This document shows positions 29,784 through 38,516 of a stretch of 43,599 bases of DNA, in pieces. Origin of the DNA: a virus; IMG/VR virus record IMGVR_UViG_3300026116_000058, positions 1 to 43,599 of that record; one strand, given 5' to 3'. The notes beneath the pieces are model-generated. The model had not been told where the DNA came from. It saw only the letters and a list, made by a program, of their open reading frames with translations, and made no database searches. Position numbers and translations under genes: made by a program. Positions within the stretch are counted from its first letter, which is position 1; each line of letters begins with the position of its first letter.

Positions 29784-31016
29784 TTAGCCGAATACGCGGC
29801 ACGCGAGCCGCGCCTGGACGGTGGCCGCGCCGATCAGGATGTCCAACCGGCTCGGGTTCTGGTCCGTGCCGATCTGATACTGCTCGACCATCCGGATGCT
29901 GAGTCCGAGGGCCTTACTGCGGACGGTGGTGGACTCGGCGCCGGCACCCGGCTTGATGAGATCCGCCATCACGAAGGCGAAGGCATCCGGGTGGTAGACG
30001 AAGCCCTGTGGGCTGACCGTGGTCGAGTAGGCGTAGGTCGCGCCCGTCGATCCGATCAGGTTGATGATCGCGTTCGCCGCCGGTGAGTTGCTGACCGTCT
30101 GCAGCGCGCCGCTCGTGATGATCGAGGGCGAGATCGGCAACGTCGCCATCGCACCCGTGACGTCGGAGGTATCCGCCGTCACCACGAACTGCTGCAACCG
30201 CCCCGTGCTCTGGTAGCTCAGGGGGTTCACGCTGTAGACGCCGGCGAGCGTGAGAATGTCGCCCTTCTTCAGCGTGCTGGCACCCGAGGCCCACCCCGTC
30301 GTGCTGATGGTCGAGCCCGTCTGTCCTGCGCCGCTCACAATCGGCGTCGAGGACGTAAACGTGCCCGTGGTATGCAGCGGACGGTTCGGATCCTGATACC
30401 ACTCATCGATCCCGAGCTGGTTGCGGCCGAACATCCCGTTCTTGTAGTTCTCCGAGATGACCGCCGTGGGATTGAACAGCGTGGTCGAGGCGTTCGCGAT
30501 CGTCTGCATCGCTAGCGGATCCAGCATGGCGACCCGGCCATCCATCGGCGTGGCGGTGTCGGTCAGCTTCGTGCCGGCCTGGAGAAACGTGAGCGTCGCG
30601 CTGGGGGTCGTGCCCGGGGAGCCGACCGCATTCCACACGTCTCGATACACCGCCTGGAAGGCGAGCACATCGGCGGCATTGGCGAGGACTTCGCCGGCCG
30701 GGTTGACGTAGCGGGTGCGGATGTTGTCAAGCTCGGTCGTCGCCTGCTGCGACGAGTAGCCGAACGCGACGTTCTTCTGATTCGTCAGGGTGATGGGCAC
30801 CGTCTGGTCGTAGAGCGCCTGGAGCTGGAGCGCCTGACCATCGGTGGCGACGAATCGCTGCGGGAGACGGGCCTGGACGGTGTTACCGACCTTGGCGCCC
30901 GCCTGCACGTACTGATCATCGTACGTGCGATTGACGTTCGCGATGAACTTGATGTTGTTGATGAACCCCCGAGCGACTTCCTTAGTCACCCAGGTGGGGG
31001 TTGCCAGTGTGTTCAT
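29784..31016 (-). CDS. Major coat protein, P22 gp5-like
   Basis: 410 residues matching P22-type coat proteins: the start TPTWVTKEVARGFINNIKFI and DDQYVQAGAKVGNTVQARLP, then PVAFGY-like motif (QKNVAFGYSSQQATTELDNI), GRVAMLDPLAMQTIANA, and the C-terminal RSKALGLSIRMVEQYQIGTD and RLDILIGAATVQARLACRV. It forms the icosahedral shell on the HK97 fold with an inserted domain. It follows the scaffold gene and precedes decoration, in P22 order. Length (P22 gp5 is 430) is right. Confidence 0.92.
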   Translation of the reverse strand: MNTLATPTWVTKEVARGFINNIKFIANVNRTYDDQYVQAGAKVGNTVQARLPQRFVATDGQALQLQALYDQTVPITLTNQKNVAFGYSSQQATTELDNIRTRYVNPAGEVLANAADVLAFQAVYRDVWNAVGSPGTTPSATLTFLQAGTKLTDTATPMDGRVAMLDPLAMQTIANASTTLFNPTAVISENYKNGMFGRNQLGIDEWYQDPNRPLHTTGTFTSSTPIVSGAGQTGSTISTTGWASGASTLKKGDILTLAGVYSVNPLSYQSTGRLQQFVVTADTSDVTGAMATLPISPSIITSGALQTVSNSPAANAIINLIGSTGATYAYSTTVSPQGFVYHPDAFAFVMADLIKPGAGAESTTVRSKALGLSIRMVEQYQIGTDQNPSRLDILIGAATVQARLACRVFG

Positions 31017-31025
31017 GTCTGCGCC

Positions 31026-31904
31026 TCAGCGCAGACGGCCTCGTTCCTTGAGATCCTTCCGATTCATGGCCCGGACGTATTCGGGACCAAAGTCCAGATC
31101 CTCGGGAGACGACTCCGTCGCTTGAACCGAGCTGCTCTGTACCGGCGAGATAGGAGCAGGCTTCGGGACCACGGGAGTCGCTTGGACCTGGCCGGGCACG
31201 GTCTCCAAGCGGGCTTCGAGTTTGCCGATCTGTTTCGCCAGCGCCGTTCCACGGAGTGCCACAAGACTGCGGTACTCCTCCGGGTGCTGGATGAGGTGGT
31301 AACAGAGCTGCGGACCCATTTCAGAGTCCAAGAGCGCCTGTTCCACATCCGGGGTGGTGGCGAGCGATCGGCCCCTCGCCATCACGGTGTCAAAGTCTGC
31401 GAACTTCTTGCGCGCCTCCACGGTGCGCGACTGCCAGACCTGTTGCCGCTGTTGCACCGCCAGTTGCTGCGCGAAGGCTTTCTGTTCCTGTCGCGCCGCC
31501 CAGCGGCCTGACGCTTTCGTGAAGGCCAGATACGGATCCGCCTCCCCGAGAAACTGATCGAGCACCGGCTCCGGGTCTGAGGGGTCCACATGCGGGACCG
31601 TGGGCGCCGGGGCCACTGTGCGCGCCGCCAACTGCGACTCGAGCTCGACGGCGCGGAGTTCAGCGGCTTCCTTCTCGGCCTTCAGTCGGCCGATCTTGCT
31701 GCCGTAGGTCTCCTTCTGCCTGACCGGTTTCTCCGGTTCAGGTTCAGGAGCCGGAGCCGCGGCCGGCGTCTCCTCGTCCTCAGGTGCCTCGCTCTCAAGC
31801 GTCGGCTCCTCTACCGGGGCCGCAACCACCGCCTCCTGACTGGCGATGGGGGCCTGTCCGGTCGTTTCGACGGTGAAATCGTCGGCCACGGCTATCTCGG
31901 CCAT
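31026..31904 (-). CDS. Scaffolding protein
   Basis: 292 residues with the composition of a scaffold: acidic N-terminus with many Glu, Ala and Pro (APEDEETPAAAPAPEPEPEK), a helical coiled middle (KIGRLKAEKEAAELRAVELE), and a basic C-terminal coat-binding end (DLKERGRLR). Position between portal and coat is that of P22 gp8. It would guide procapsid assembly and then leave. No protease gene is present, so it is probably released whole, as in P22. Confidence 0.8.
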   Translation of the reverse strand: MAEIAVADDFTVETTGQAPIASQEAVVAAPVEEPTLESEAPEDEETPAAAPAPEPEPEKPVRQKETYGSKIGRLKAEKEAAELRAVELESQLAARTVAPAPTVPHVDPSDPEPVLDQFLGEADPYLAFTKASGRWAARQEQKAFAQQLAVQQRQQVWQSRTVEARKKFADFDTVMARGRSLATTPDVEQALLDSEMGPQLCYHLIQHPEEYRSLVALRGTALAKQIGKLEARLETVPGQVQATPVVPKPAPISPVQSSSVQATESSPEDLDFGPEYVRAMNRKDLKERGRLR

Positions 31905-31935
31905 GTCACTTTACCACGATGAGAACTTCGCGTCA

Positions 31936-34197
31936 TCAAGCGCCAGACTCCTGGGGAGGTTGGAGGGCCGCTTGCTGCGCCTGTTGCGTCAGCGCCTGGT
32001 CCCCTTGCTGTTGGCCTTGCTCCAAGGTGTTGCGGTGATCCACACCCGCCATCGCGGCTTCGTGCGCCATGGTGGTCGCCTGTTGGATGCGCTCGGACTC
32101 GAAGCCAATCTGCTGCTCGATCAGCTTCATGCCGCCTTGAATCGACGCATCGGCTCGTGACGCGTCGATGGTCGCTTGCGTCTTCAGCAGGTCCGCGGCG
32201 ATCTTCCAGAGTTGGATCTTCTGGTCAGAGGTCACGTCCATCTGCTTCAGCGCCACTTGCTGATTGGCCTTGACGGTGTCGGTTTCGATGATCTTCGTCT
32301 TGGCCTGCAACTCCTGCGTGAGCACCTGAATGATCTGCTGCGCCTTCTGCGCTTCCTGTTGGAGTGCGGCCAGTTGTCGCTCGGGATCATCTGGCGAGTC
32401 TTGCAGGTTCGGCGGCAGCATCTTCTTCAGGCGATCCGCGATCTGTTTGGCCCCCGGGAAGTCCATATCCGCGACCCAGAGATCCGCGACGATGGAGGCG
32501 AGCTGCGGCGCCGCTTCCAGCAACTGCCCCATCGCATCGGCGCCTTCCTCGCGGCGGGTCGTGTGCGACTTGCCCACGGTCGGCACGATGGTGTATTCGC
32601 CCTTCGACAGATCGATGACCTTCGCGCCCTGCGTGCCCGGCGCCACAGGGACCGGCTGCTGGCCCTGATTGATGAAGGGCGCATTCAGCATCAGCGAGCC
32701 ACGCTGATCGTCCTGCCCGATCGTCGCCACGATCCGTCCGGGCCGGTCATAGACCTTCGGGATGAGGTCGCGGAGCACCTTGCCCTCGTACGCCATGCTG
32801 ACGTGCGCGAGGTTGTCGAGATAGCCGCCGGTGCCGATGTCCGCTTGCTTCTGGAGTGCGAGGATGGCCTTCCCTGACCGATCCGAAGGGTTCAGGTTTC
32901 CGAGGGACGGGTCGAAGATGCCGGTCGTGGCCTTAATGTCCCCGTCCGCTTCATGCGCGGCCAGCGTGATCGCCTGGATGGCTGGTTCCACCGCCTGACG
33001 CGTCGGGGGAGGCAGCGCCGAGCCTGACCCATCGCGCACCATCTTGATCGGCAGCATCGAGAAGTTGCGCGTGTTGGATTGGTTCCACACGTCCTCGAAG
33101 CCTTCGATCGTCTCGACGTAGCCGACCCACGGCGCTCTGGGGGCGAGTCCGACCGCTTCGATCTGCGCGTTCCGCATGTAGATGTAAGACCGGCACGCGC
33201 CTCTCGACTGGCGCACGATGCCTTCCCAGCGCCGCTCTCCGTTCAGGTTGTACTCATCCCCGACGACGGGAATGACCGGGATGTACTTCCCGAGCCAGTC
33301 CTGTTCTTCGAGAATCTCGATCGCGTTGAGCTTGCACCACTGCACGCGCGGCTGGCGCACCTTGCGGGTGACGGGCTTGCCGTCTTTCCCGGCCACCGGC
33401 GTGACGCCATGCGGCAGTCCTGTGCCGTTGTAGCCCTTGCCGTCTGAGCCTTGAATCAGCTCGACCGTGTCATACTCGAAGTAGAAGTACTCAGCAATCT
33501 GGACGCGCCGGCCTTCGTCGGTGCCGTCCGTCGTCGCCCAATCCGAATACTGCGTCACCAGATCCGAAAAGTCCGCATCGTCCAGATCCGCGAGGGCGGA
33601 CTTCCCGAACTGGCGCTGGTACTCGGGCAGCGACAGCCATTGCGTGATGAACAAGAACTGCCCATCGGACCAATCGGGTTCTTCGGCAAATGGATCCGGG
33701 TAGACGCTGGCTTGATTTAGGATGCGCTTGTAGACGAGATCGAGGTCGAAGTCGCCATCGTTCGCATACTCGTAGAGGATGCGGTACCAGCCGAGTCCTG
33801 CCGTGACGGCCCGCTTGAACGCCCAGTTGCGGGCAATCTGCGCGCGGGAGTCGTTCTGGATGGCTCTGGCGATGTCCTCGTAGGCGTCGGCCACATCTCG
33901 AGAGGCGCCATCGCCCTTCGGCGCAAAGGTCAGCGCGAGTCTGGCTTGACGTGCTTGGTTCTCGACCTGCTGGAGAGGCTGTCGGAGTTTGTTGAACTCC
34001 TCACAGGGCCGAGCGGGGATGGGCGGCATGTTGCCCACGACTTGCCCACCCTGCCGCTGCGCCTTGATGTCATCGGGCCACTGTTCCCCCACGGCGAACT
34101 TGACATCATCCAGCTCACGTTGACGTTGCTTGGAAAAGACGGACGAGCTGACCTTGAAGCGATCGAGTGCGGTGCGATGGGTGGACTTCGTGGCCAT
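31936..34197 (-). CDS. Portal protein, P22 gp1-like
   Basis: 753 residues, near the P22 portal's 725. P22-type features: KQRQRELDDVKFAVGEQWPD, a PAIQAITLAAHEADGDIKAT-like barrel or crown segment, ILALQKQADIGTGGYLDNLA, and a long C-terminal coiled region (ALQQEAQKAQQIIQVLTQEL) rich in Gln and Ala forming the barrel. Twelve copies form the DNA entry ring and bind the terminase and gp4. It is overlapped at its start by the 53-residue gene. Strong call. Confidence 0.92.
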   Translation of the reverse strand: MATKSTHRTALDRFKVSSSVFSKQRQRELDDVKFAVGEQWPDDIKAQRQGGQVVGNMPPIPARPCEEFNKLRQPLQQVENQARQARLALTFAPKGDGASRDVADAYEDIARAIQNDSRAQIARNWAFKRAVTAGLGWYRILYEYANDGDFDLDLVYKRILNQASVYPDPFAEEPDWSDGQFLFITQWLSLPEYQRQFGKSALADLDDADFSDLVTQYSDWATTDGTDEGRRVQIAEYFYFEYDTVELIQGSDGKGYNGTGLPHGVTPVAGKDGKPVTRKVRQPRVQWCKLNAIEILEEQDWLGKYIPVIPVVGDEYNLNGERRWEGIVRQSRGACRSYIYMRNAQIEAVGLAPRAPWVGYVETIEGFEDVWNQSNTRNFSMLPIKMVRDGSGSALPPPTRQAVEPAIQAITLAAHEADGDIKATTGIFDPSLGNLNPSDRSGKAILALQKQADIGTGGYLDNLAHVSMAYEGKVLRDLIPKVYDRPGRIVATIGQDDQRGSLMLNAPFINQGQQPVPVAPGTQGAKVIDLSKGEYTIVPTVGKSHTTRREEGADAMGQLLEAAPQLASIVADLWVADMDFPGAKQIADRLKKMLPPNLQDSPDDPERQLAALQQEAQKAQQIIQVLTQELQAKTKIIETDTVKANQQVALKQMDVTSDQKIQLWKIAADLLKTQATIDASRADASIQGGMKLIEQQIGFESERIQQATTMAHEAAMAGVDHRNTLEQGQQQGDQALTQQAQQAALQPPQESGA

Positions 34198-34358
34198 CAG
34201 GCGTCCACCCGCTCAGCCTTCAATCGCACAGCCGTCAACATGGGTCGCAGATACCGCTCGCAGAAGTCTTTGAAGCCGAGCGTATCCATATCCTCATCGG
34301 GGATCGCCACGACCACACGCCCACCCTTACCGGCGGGATTGACGAGGGTCAGATCCAT
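34197..34358 (-). CDS. Small hypothetical protein, 53 aa
   Basis: MDLTLVNPAGKGGRVVVAIP then DEDMDTLGFKDFCERYLRPM gives a clear beta-then-helix pattern, and its stop overlaps the portal start (TGATG), so it is coupled to portal. A TTG in the same frame a few codons earlier is possible. Not recognised. It could be a DNA-binding or regulatory peptide, or a short portal partner. Confidence 0.55.
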   Translation of the reverse strand: MDLTLVNPAGKGGRVVVAIPDEDMDTLGFKDFCERYLRPMLTAVRLKAERVDA

Positions 34359-34368
34359 CGTCCAGCCG

Positions 34369-34446
34369 TCAGCCAATTACGCGCTCCCCGTCAACCGGCC
34401 TCCAGAGGATGGCGTCAACGACCACTGGGCGCTTCCGATACTGCAC
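34369..34446 (-). CDS. Truncated 'YRKxPVVVxA' family micro-gene, 25 aa
   Basis: GTG at 34446 starts VQYRKRPVVVDAILWRPVDG and a stop follows 5 residues later. The opening matches a widespread phage protein whose N-terminus reads M-K-Y-R-K-K-P-V-V-V-E-A, normally about 100 residues. Here only the first 25 remain, so it is likely a remnant of a replaced gene, or a genuine short form. Confidence 0.4.
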   Translation of the reverse strand: MQYRKRPVVVDAILWRPVDGERVIG

Positions 34447-34448
34447 TG

Positions 34449-34661
34449 TTACTTGACCTTCTTCGGATGCAAGAACGTTCCAAGGTTGCGATGCGGATGC
34501 TGGGCGGCCACATGCGTCGGTTTGCCCTTCATCGCGCCAGAGGCGAAGTCATGCAACTGGCCCAAGGACATCGAGGCACGCACCTTCTGCGCCATCGGGA
34601 AGGACGCGCCATGCTCGGCCGCGCCCATCAATCGCTGTTGCGCCTTGCTCTTGGCCGGCAT
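34449..34661 (-). CDS. DUF3008-like small basic protein, 70 aa
   Basis: Starts MPAKSKAQQRLMGAAEHGAS, the recognised start of the MPAKSKAQQR family (DUF3008-like) of short phage and bacterial proteins. Then a His- and Lys-rich C-terminus (HPHRNLGTFLHPKKVK). It lies between terminase and portal. Basic composition suggests contact with DNA or with packaging proteins. Function unknown. Confidence 0.7.
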   Translation of the reverse strand: MPAKSKAQQRLMGAAEHGASFPMAQKVRASMSLGQLHDFASGAMKGKPTHVAAQHPHRNLGTFLHPKKVK

Positions 34662-34663
34662 CG

Positions 34664-34972
34664 CTACACCGCCGGCGGAAACTTCCCCGCCGCGGCCGTC
34701 AACGCATCGGCCTGCGCCTTCGCCGTCGCCTGGATGTCCTTGATCGACGCTTCGATCTCGGTCAGGTCGGTCGGGTTCTGCTGCACGAGCGCCAACAGCG
34801 CATCCACGTCTGCGGAGAGGTCCGCTGCCGCCGTAGCCGCGACCGCCTGACTCGCCTTTATGTCGGCGAGTTCTTCCTTGATGTCATTGAGCTGCGACAT
34901 GATCCATGCTCCTTGTAGAAAGACCGGCACCACCGCGAGGACGATGCCGAGAACCCACATCAACCCATCCAC
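34664..34972 (-). CDS. Membrane-anchored coiled-coil protein, 102 aa
   Basis: An N-terminal membrane helix (residues 3-24, GLMWVLGIVLAVVPVFLQG) is followed by a long Ala-rich coiled coil (DIKEELADIKASQAVAATAA, then ADLSADVDALLALVQQ). It overlaps the large terminase end by 13 bases. The layout is like small holin-like or spanin-like proteins, but it sits in the packaging block. Not recognised. Confidence 0.6.
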   Translation of the reverse strand: MDGLMWVLGIVLAVVPVFLQGAWIMSQLNDIKEELADIKASQAVAATAAADLSADVDALLALVQQNPTDLTEIEASIKDIQATAKAQADALTAAAGKFPPAV

Positions 34973-36255
34973 GCCGTCTGTGACTGCCGCACGGTCGAAT
35001 ACCGTGTGACGGACTTCTCCCGCGGTGTCTGCTGGCGTGTCGCCAGATACCGAAACGCATCGGCCCCATGACTCGCCCAGTCATGCACCGGAATGGCCTT
35101 GAACTCGTTCAAGCGCGTGTTGTAGTCCCGCCGATAGTGCTGCAACGCTTCGAGGCCCGCCTTACAGCGATTGGCGTCGAACCAACAGCGAGGCATCAGC
35201 ATCCGAGCGGCATGGATGCCGTCCTCAAGGGGGATGTTCGGCGCGACCTGGAAGTTGATGCCGAGCGACTGCGCCGTCTCGAGCCTGGAGCGCCCTGAGC
35301 CAAGCTCGCGCACTTGAATGTCATGCGGGGCCCAGTGCGTGCCGTAGGTGTAGCCCTTGTCCTTCAGCACCTTGGCGTAATGCGGCAGTCCTTCGCCAGA
35401 GGCTTCGTAATAATCGACTAGTCGCACTTCCCCGCCGCGCGTGCTCTGGCTGAACCAGATGGCCGTGGAATCGCCCACGCCGAGATCCCAATCGGTATCC
35501 ACGGGCAGTACGGGGTCGATCGGGACAGCGCCCACGCGAGACTCCGCACGCGCGGCCTGGAGTTCCTTGGTGAAGATGGCGCCTTTGACCGCCGCTTCGA
35601 AGCTGCACTCGTATTCCTGATCATACTCATCGGCCGTCATGTCCTTTCGGGCGGCGTCGAGTTCTGACGGCTCGATGATGCGGGTCTCGGAGGCTTTGTG
35701 GCAGGCGTAGAACCAGCCGGGATCGCGCTGGGCTTGCTGAATCACGTCGTAGAACTGGTTCTTCCCGGCAGGCGTCCCCAGAAACCACGCCCAGCCTTGT
35801 CGATCAGACAGAGCGGGGCGAACAACCTCCGTAAAGATTCTCGGCGGCTGGAGTCCGTATTCGTCAAATACGACTCCATCGAAGTAGAGTCCGCGGAGGC
35901 TGTCCGGGTTGTCGGCTCCAAATAATCGAACTTGCCCACCATTCGGATAGCTGATGGTAAGTTCTGAGACTCTTGGTGTGACATTGGGCAGGTTGCTGGA
36001 ATAGTGAATCAGGTAATCCCACGCGATGCTTTTCGCTTGGGTATACGTCGGCGCGATGAAGGCGAACCGAGGACGTTCCTTCTGACACTCTAGGGCAGCG
36101 AACTGGAGATGGTTGAGCGCCAGAACCGTCTTCCCGAAGCGCCGATGACAGACGACAGCCCCGAAGCGGTGATCTTCGATGGCTCTATGTATCGAGGCGT
36201 GCAGCGGCATTCTGGGCTTGTAGAGCGACTGGATACGGACGGTCTGGCCGGTCAC
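34960..36255 (-). CDS. Terminase large subunit
   Basis: 431 residues, GTG start. ATPase: Walker A CHRRFGKT (36-43), Walker B GVVFDEY (127-133) with catalytic E132, coupling motif GTPAGKNQFY (160-169). Nuclease: acidic D255/D257 in VDTDWDLG and D399 in HGADAFRY. This is the P22/T4-like headful packaging motor that cuts and pumps DNA into the procapsid. Small and large terminase are separated by one small gene. A headful mechanism would produce circularly permuted virion DNA, which agrees with a contig that closes on itself. Confidence 0.93.
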   Translation of the reverse strand: MTGQTVRIQSLYKPRMPLHASIHRAIEDHRFGAVVCHRRFGKTVLALNHLQFAALECQKERPRFAFIAPTYTQAKSIAWDYLIHYSSNLPNVTPRVSELTISYPNGGQVRLFGADNPDSLRGLYFDGVVFDEYGLQPPRIFTEVVRPALSDRQGWAWFLGTPAGKNQFYDVIQQAQRDPGWFYACHKASETRIIEPSELDAARKDMTADEYDQEYECSFEAAVKGAIFTKELQAARAESRVGAVPIDPVLPVDTDWDLGVGDSTAIWFSQSTRGGEVRLVDYYEASGEGLPHYAKVLKDKGYTYGTHWAPHDIQVRELGSGRSRLETAQSLGINFQVAPNIPLEDGIHAARMLMPRCWFDANRCKAGLEALQHYRRDYNTRLNEFKAIPVHDWASHGADAFRYLATRQQTPREKSVTRYSTVRQSQTAWMG

Positions 36256-36256
36256 T

Positions 36257-36493
36257 CTACTTCACCCAATCGCCGTATTCGTCATCGAAGCGCACAATTT
36301 TATTGACGCGACTGTCGTTGTCGTCAACGACGTAGACGTGACTCCACGCATCGCGTTGGGCGTCATAGTCATAGCCACCTTCAGGACCGAAGAACTCAGT
36401 GACGTTCTCCCTTAAGCCAGCCCGCAGGCGCTCCCAATACGTTCGGCCAACGAACCGCATCGCAAACACCCTACGCCGCGTCGTAGTCTGCAT
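36257..36493 (-). CDS. Hypothetical protein between terminase genes, 78 aa
   Basis: The N-terminal third is basic (TTTRRRVFAMRFVGRTYWER) and the rest is acidic with aromatic residues (YDYDAQRDAWSHVYVVDDND). Begins at the base where the upstream small-terminase stop lies (36493) and ends 1 base before the large terminase. Not recognised. Its place suggests a packaging accessory. Confidence 0.65.
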   Translation of the reverse strand: MQTTTRRRVFAMRFVGRTYWERLRAGLRENVTEFFGPEGGYDYDAQRDAWSHVYVVDDNDSRVNKIVRFDDEYGDWVK

Positions 36494-36891
36494 TACCAGC
36501 CCTTCGCAATCTCAATGACCAACTTGCCGGTCACGGCAACGGCCTGTTCCTGCTGGCGGGGCTTGTCGAGGAACTGATCCATCAGATACGCATACGCATG
36601 GCTGCTGGGGTCTTTCTCCCAGATTTCGATGACTTCCTCGTCCACGTTCAACTTGCCCGCCAGCTTTTCACTGACCCGCAAGAACTTGCCGGATTTCTTG
36701 TCCCGGACCACGAGATAGCGAATGCCCTTGGCGTTGCTGATCTGCGCGGCGTGGAGGTCGTTGACGTGGGCCTTGAGGTAGTCTCGGAAGGCTTCGCGTT
36801 CGATCTCCTGCTTCTCGGCCCGCTGGAGGGTGCTGTTGTTCTTGCGCCCCTTCGGTCGGCCTGAGCCGTCGCGCTTGCCCCCCTTAGGCAT
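36493..36891 (-). CDS. Terminase small subunit (putative)
   Basis: 132 residues. Starts with GGKRDGSGRPKGRKN, the Gly/Lys/Arg-rich N-terminal arm seen in many small terminases of P22-like phages, followed by helices (EREAFRDYLKAHVNDLHAAQ) and a beta hairpin (IRYLVVRDKKSGKFLRVSEK), then a Gln-rich helical oligomerisation end. It lies upstream of the large subunit. It would recognise the pac site, perhaps within itself as in P22. Family call is from composition and position. Confidence 0.7.
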   Translation of the reverse strand: MPKGGKRDGSGRPKGRKNNSTLQRAEKQEIEREAFRDYLKAHVNDLHAAQISNAKGIRYLVVRDKKSGKFLRVSEKLAGKLNVDEEVIEIWEKDPSSHAYAYLMDQFLDKPRQQEQAVAVTGKLVIEIAKGW

Positions 36892-36909
36892 ATCGAGAAA
36901 TCAGAAGAA

Positions 36910-37179
36910 TCAATTGGCGACCACGCCAGCGCGGAGCATGGCGACCCACAACCCCAAGGTGCAGAGGATGAGCGCCATGGCCATGGTCTGCACGAGCGCG
37001 GTCAGCGGCCACGTTGAGGGCTTGCCAGCCTTGAGCCACGGACAGTCAGTCTTCGCGTGAGCCTGGCTGGCTGCGATGTCTTGCGGAGTGTCCTGAGCAA
37101 TGCGCTCGAACCCACAGGCGCCGCAGGACCAATAGCGCTGGCCATCCCGGAGGCTGATGGCGACAGGGTGATAGTCCAT
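36910..37179 (-). CDS. Zinc-knuckle and membrane protein, 89 aa
   Basis: The N-terminal half has a C-x2-C (SCGAC) and a later C (TDC) with His near, a possible zinc knuckle; the C-terminal half holds a membrane helix (VQTMAMALILCTLGLWVAML). It would be a membrane-anchored zinc protein. Lies at the boundary between early microgenes and terminase. Not recognised. Confidence 0.6.
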   Translation of the reverse strand: MDYHPVAISLRDGQRYWSCGACGFERIAQDTPQDIAASQAHAKTDCPWLKAGKPSTWPLTALVQTMAMALILCTLGLWVAMLRAGVVAN

Positions 37180-37182
37180 CGG

Positions 37183-37455
37183 CTAGTTGCTCAACCCCCA
37201 GCGACGTTCAGTCCCACAATCGATGCAGGCGTAGAGATCCGCTCGGCCGGCGGGCGTCAGATGGCTCCGCACATAGCGATGCTCGGTGTGCTGCAAGGCT
37301 CTGAGCGCATTGAGGATGTGGGCTGGGATCGCGCAGACGACCTGGTTGGCCGCGAACTGGCCATAACCAGCCGTGGGCGTCACGTAACTGTCCGCGAGCG
37401 AGGTCAGTTCGGAGATCTGCGGATTGCAGCGGCCTTCACACAGCAACTGGACCAT
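37183..37455 (-). CDS. Small CxxC protein, 90 aa
   Basis: C-terminal YACIDCGTERRWG has a zinc-knuckle-like CIDCG, and C10 (EGRC) could help. The middle is helical (HILNALRALQHTEHRYV). First gene after the 183-base gap 37456-37638, in which no clear promoter was found. Unknown function. Confidence 0.55.
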   Translation of the reverse strand: MVQLLCEGRCNPQISELTSLADSYVTPTAGYGQFAANQVVCAIPAHILNALRALQHTEHRYVRSHLTPAGRADLYACIDCGTERRWGLSN

Positions 37456-37613
37456 GTAGATCCAGCGTCCAAGTTTAGATTTCTGGCGTCAACAGGTTTT
37501 CCAGATACTCTCAGCGTCCTGTCGTTGGATCAGCAGGAGGGGGAGGGAGAGGCATCCAGCCCGGCTAGTCCTCGCCTCCTTGTCAGGCTCCCAGGGCGGG
37601 CCTCTCCTGTCTC

Positions 37614-37885
37614 TGGTCGGTCACTGGGCTAACCTCGATTAGACGCATTCGTTCGGATGTCGGTCGCAATAATCAGCGAACGAAATGAGGCGCTGAAGTT
37701 CGGCCGTTGAGTTGGGAAGCGCCAACGATTCAGAAGCGACTACCCTTCGACCAAACGGCGTCAAGACAGCCACTCGTGTGTTGAAAATCTTCACTACTCG
37801 ACAGGCCGGGGCGTCCTCGCCGTAGGTCCAGTAGATGGCGTAATCTCCGACTTCTAGAGCACGGCATGGTTGGTCGGTCACTGGG
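37614..37885. repeat. 15-bp direct repeat flanking an early gene
   Basis: TGGTCGGTCACTGGG occurs at 37614-37628 (in the gap) and 37871-37885 (at the start of the 80-residue gene). Read leftward both give GTG ACC GAC CA, a start codon plus MTDQ. The copy in the gap opens a frame of only 13 codons. It looks like a leftover gene head after recombination between early microgenes. Confidence 0.55.
37639..37881 (-). CDS. Hypothetical protein, 80 aa
   Basis: GTG start at 37881 overlapping the preceding stop (GTGA). A small beta-rich protein: EVGDYAIYWTYGEDAPACRV, IFNTRVAVLTPFGRRVVA, then a C-terminal helix with Cys (LISFADYCDRHPNECV). Its first bases lie within the 15-bp repeat. The KOW-like beta pattern may bind nucleic acid; unproven. 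Confidence 0.6.
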   Translation of the reverse strand: MTDQPCRALEVGDYAIYWTYGEDAPACRVVKIFNTRVAVLTPFGRRVVASESLALPNSTAELQRLISFADYCDRHPNECV

Positions 37886-38516
37886 GATCTCCGAGGGCGG
37901 CAGACAGGCCGCAGGTGCAGTCAGGGCGATTGACCGCCATGATGAATGGCTGGGCCTCCTGCCATTTCGCTATGCGGCAGTCTGCCTTGTGCCTTCCGTA
38001 GTCCTTCAACGCCTGCTCGGCTGTGGCCAGCTTGTCGCGCAATTGCAGCATCTCCACGGTGGCGGCTACGGACTGGTCATACTGGCGTTCTTCGCTGGCC
38101 TTGGCTTCGTCTCGTTCCTGTTCGGCTGTGGCGAGACGGGCGGAGAGGGCTTCATCGCTGCCCCGCCTTGCGTCGTCATAACCGGCCATGATGGCGTTGC
38201 AGAACCACGACAGCGCCCACCCTTCATCGGGAAAGCCGGTGGCGCGGCAGAAGGCGTTCGCCCACTTGCTGCCGTCCATCGTCTGATGCAGCGCAGACGC
38301 TTCCTCGTCGCTGATTGGCTGGCGCGGGTTCATCTTCTCTCCCTCCTGCCTCACTCGGGCTTCGGCGTCGGCAAGGGCGGCAGCGATCAGCGTTTCGGCG
38401 TTCTCGCGCCAATAGCAAGTGGTGCAGCCTGGATAGGGTTGCTCGTGCCAGCCGCATTGAATATTCGGCGTAGCGGCGAGCCGTTCCGCGATCTCGCGGG
38501 CGGTGGAGTCAGCCAT
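37878..38516 (-). CDS. Hypothetical coiled-coil early protein, 212 aa
   Basis: The start is set at 38516 by GGAGG 6 bases upstream, which lies inside the preceding micro-ORF; a longer frame to 38567 is open. The middle has CxxC (TTCYW...) and the second half has two coiled-coil segments (ARLATAEQERDEAKASEERQ, LQLRDKLATAEQALKDYGRH). The end has a Cys pair (CTCGL). Proteins of this mosaic type are often found in variable early regions of phages. Unknown function. Confidence 0.6.
   Translation of the reverse strand: MADSTAREIAERLAATPNIQCGWHEQPYPGCTTCYWRENAETLIAAALADAEARVRQEGEKMNPRQPISDEEASALHQTMDGSKWANAFCRATGFPDEGWALSWFCNAIMAGYDDARRGSDEALSARLATAEQERDEAKASEERQYDQSVAATVEMLQLRDKLATAEQALKDYGRHKADCRIAKWQEAQPFIMAVNRPDCTCGLSAALGDPQ

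Noticed and set aside
37456-37638. Promoter for terminase genes in the 183-base gap
   Set aside because: TTGACG is present but no -10 box lies 16-18 bases from it; left uncalled.
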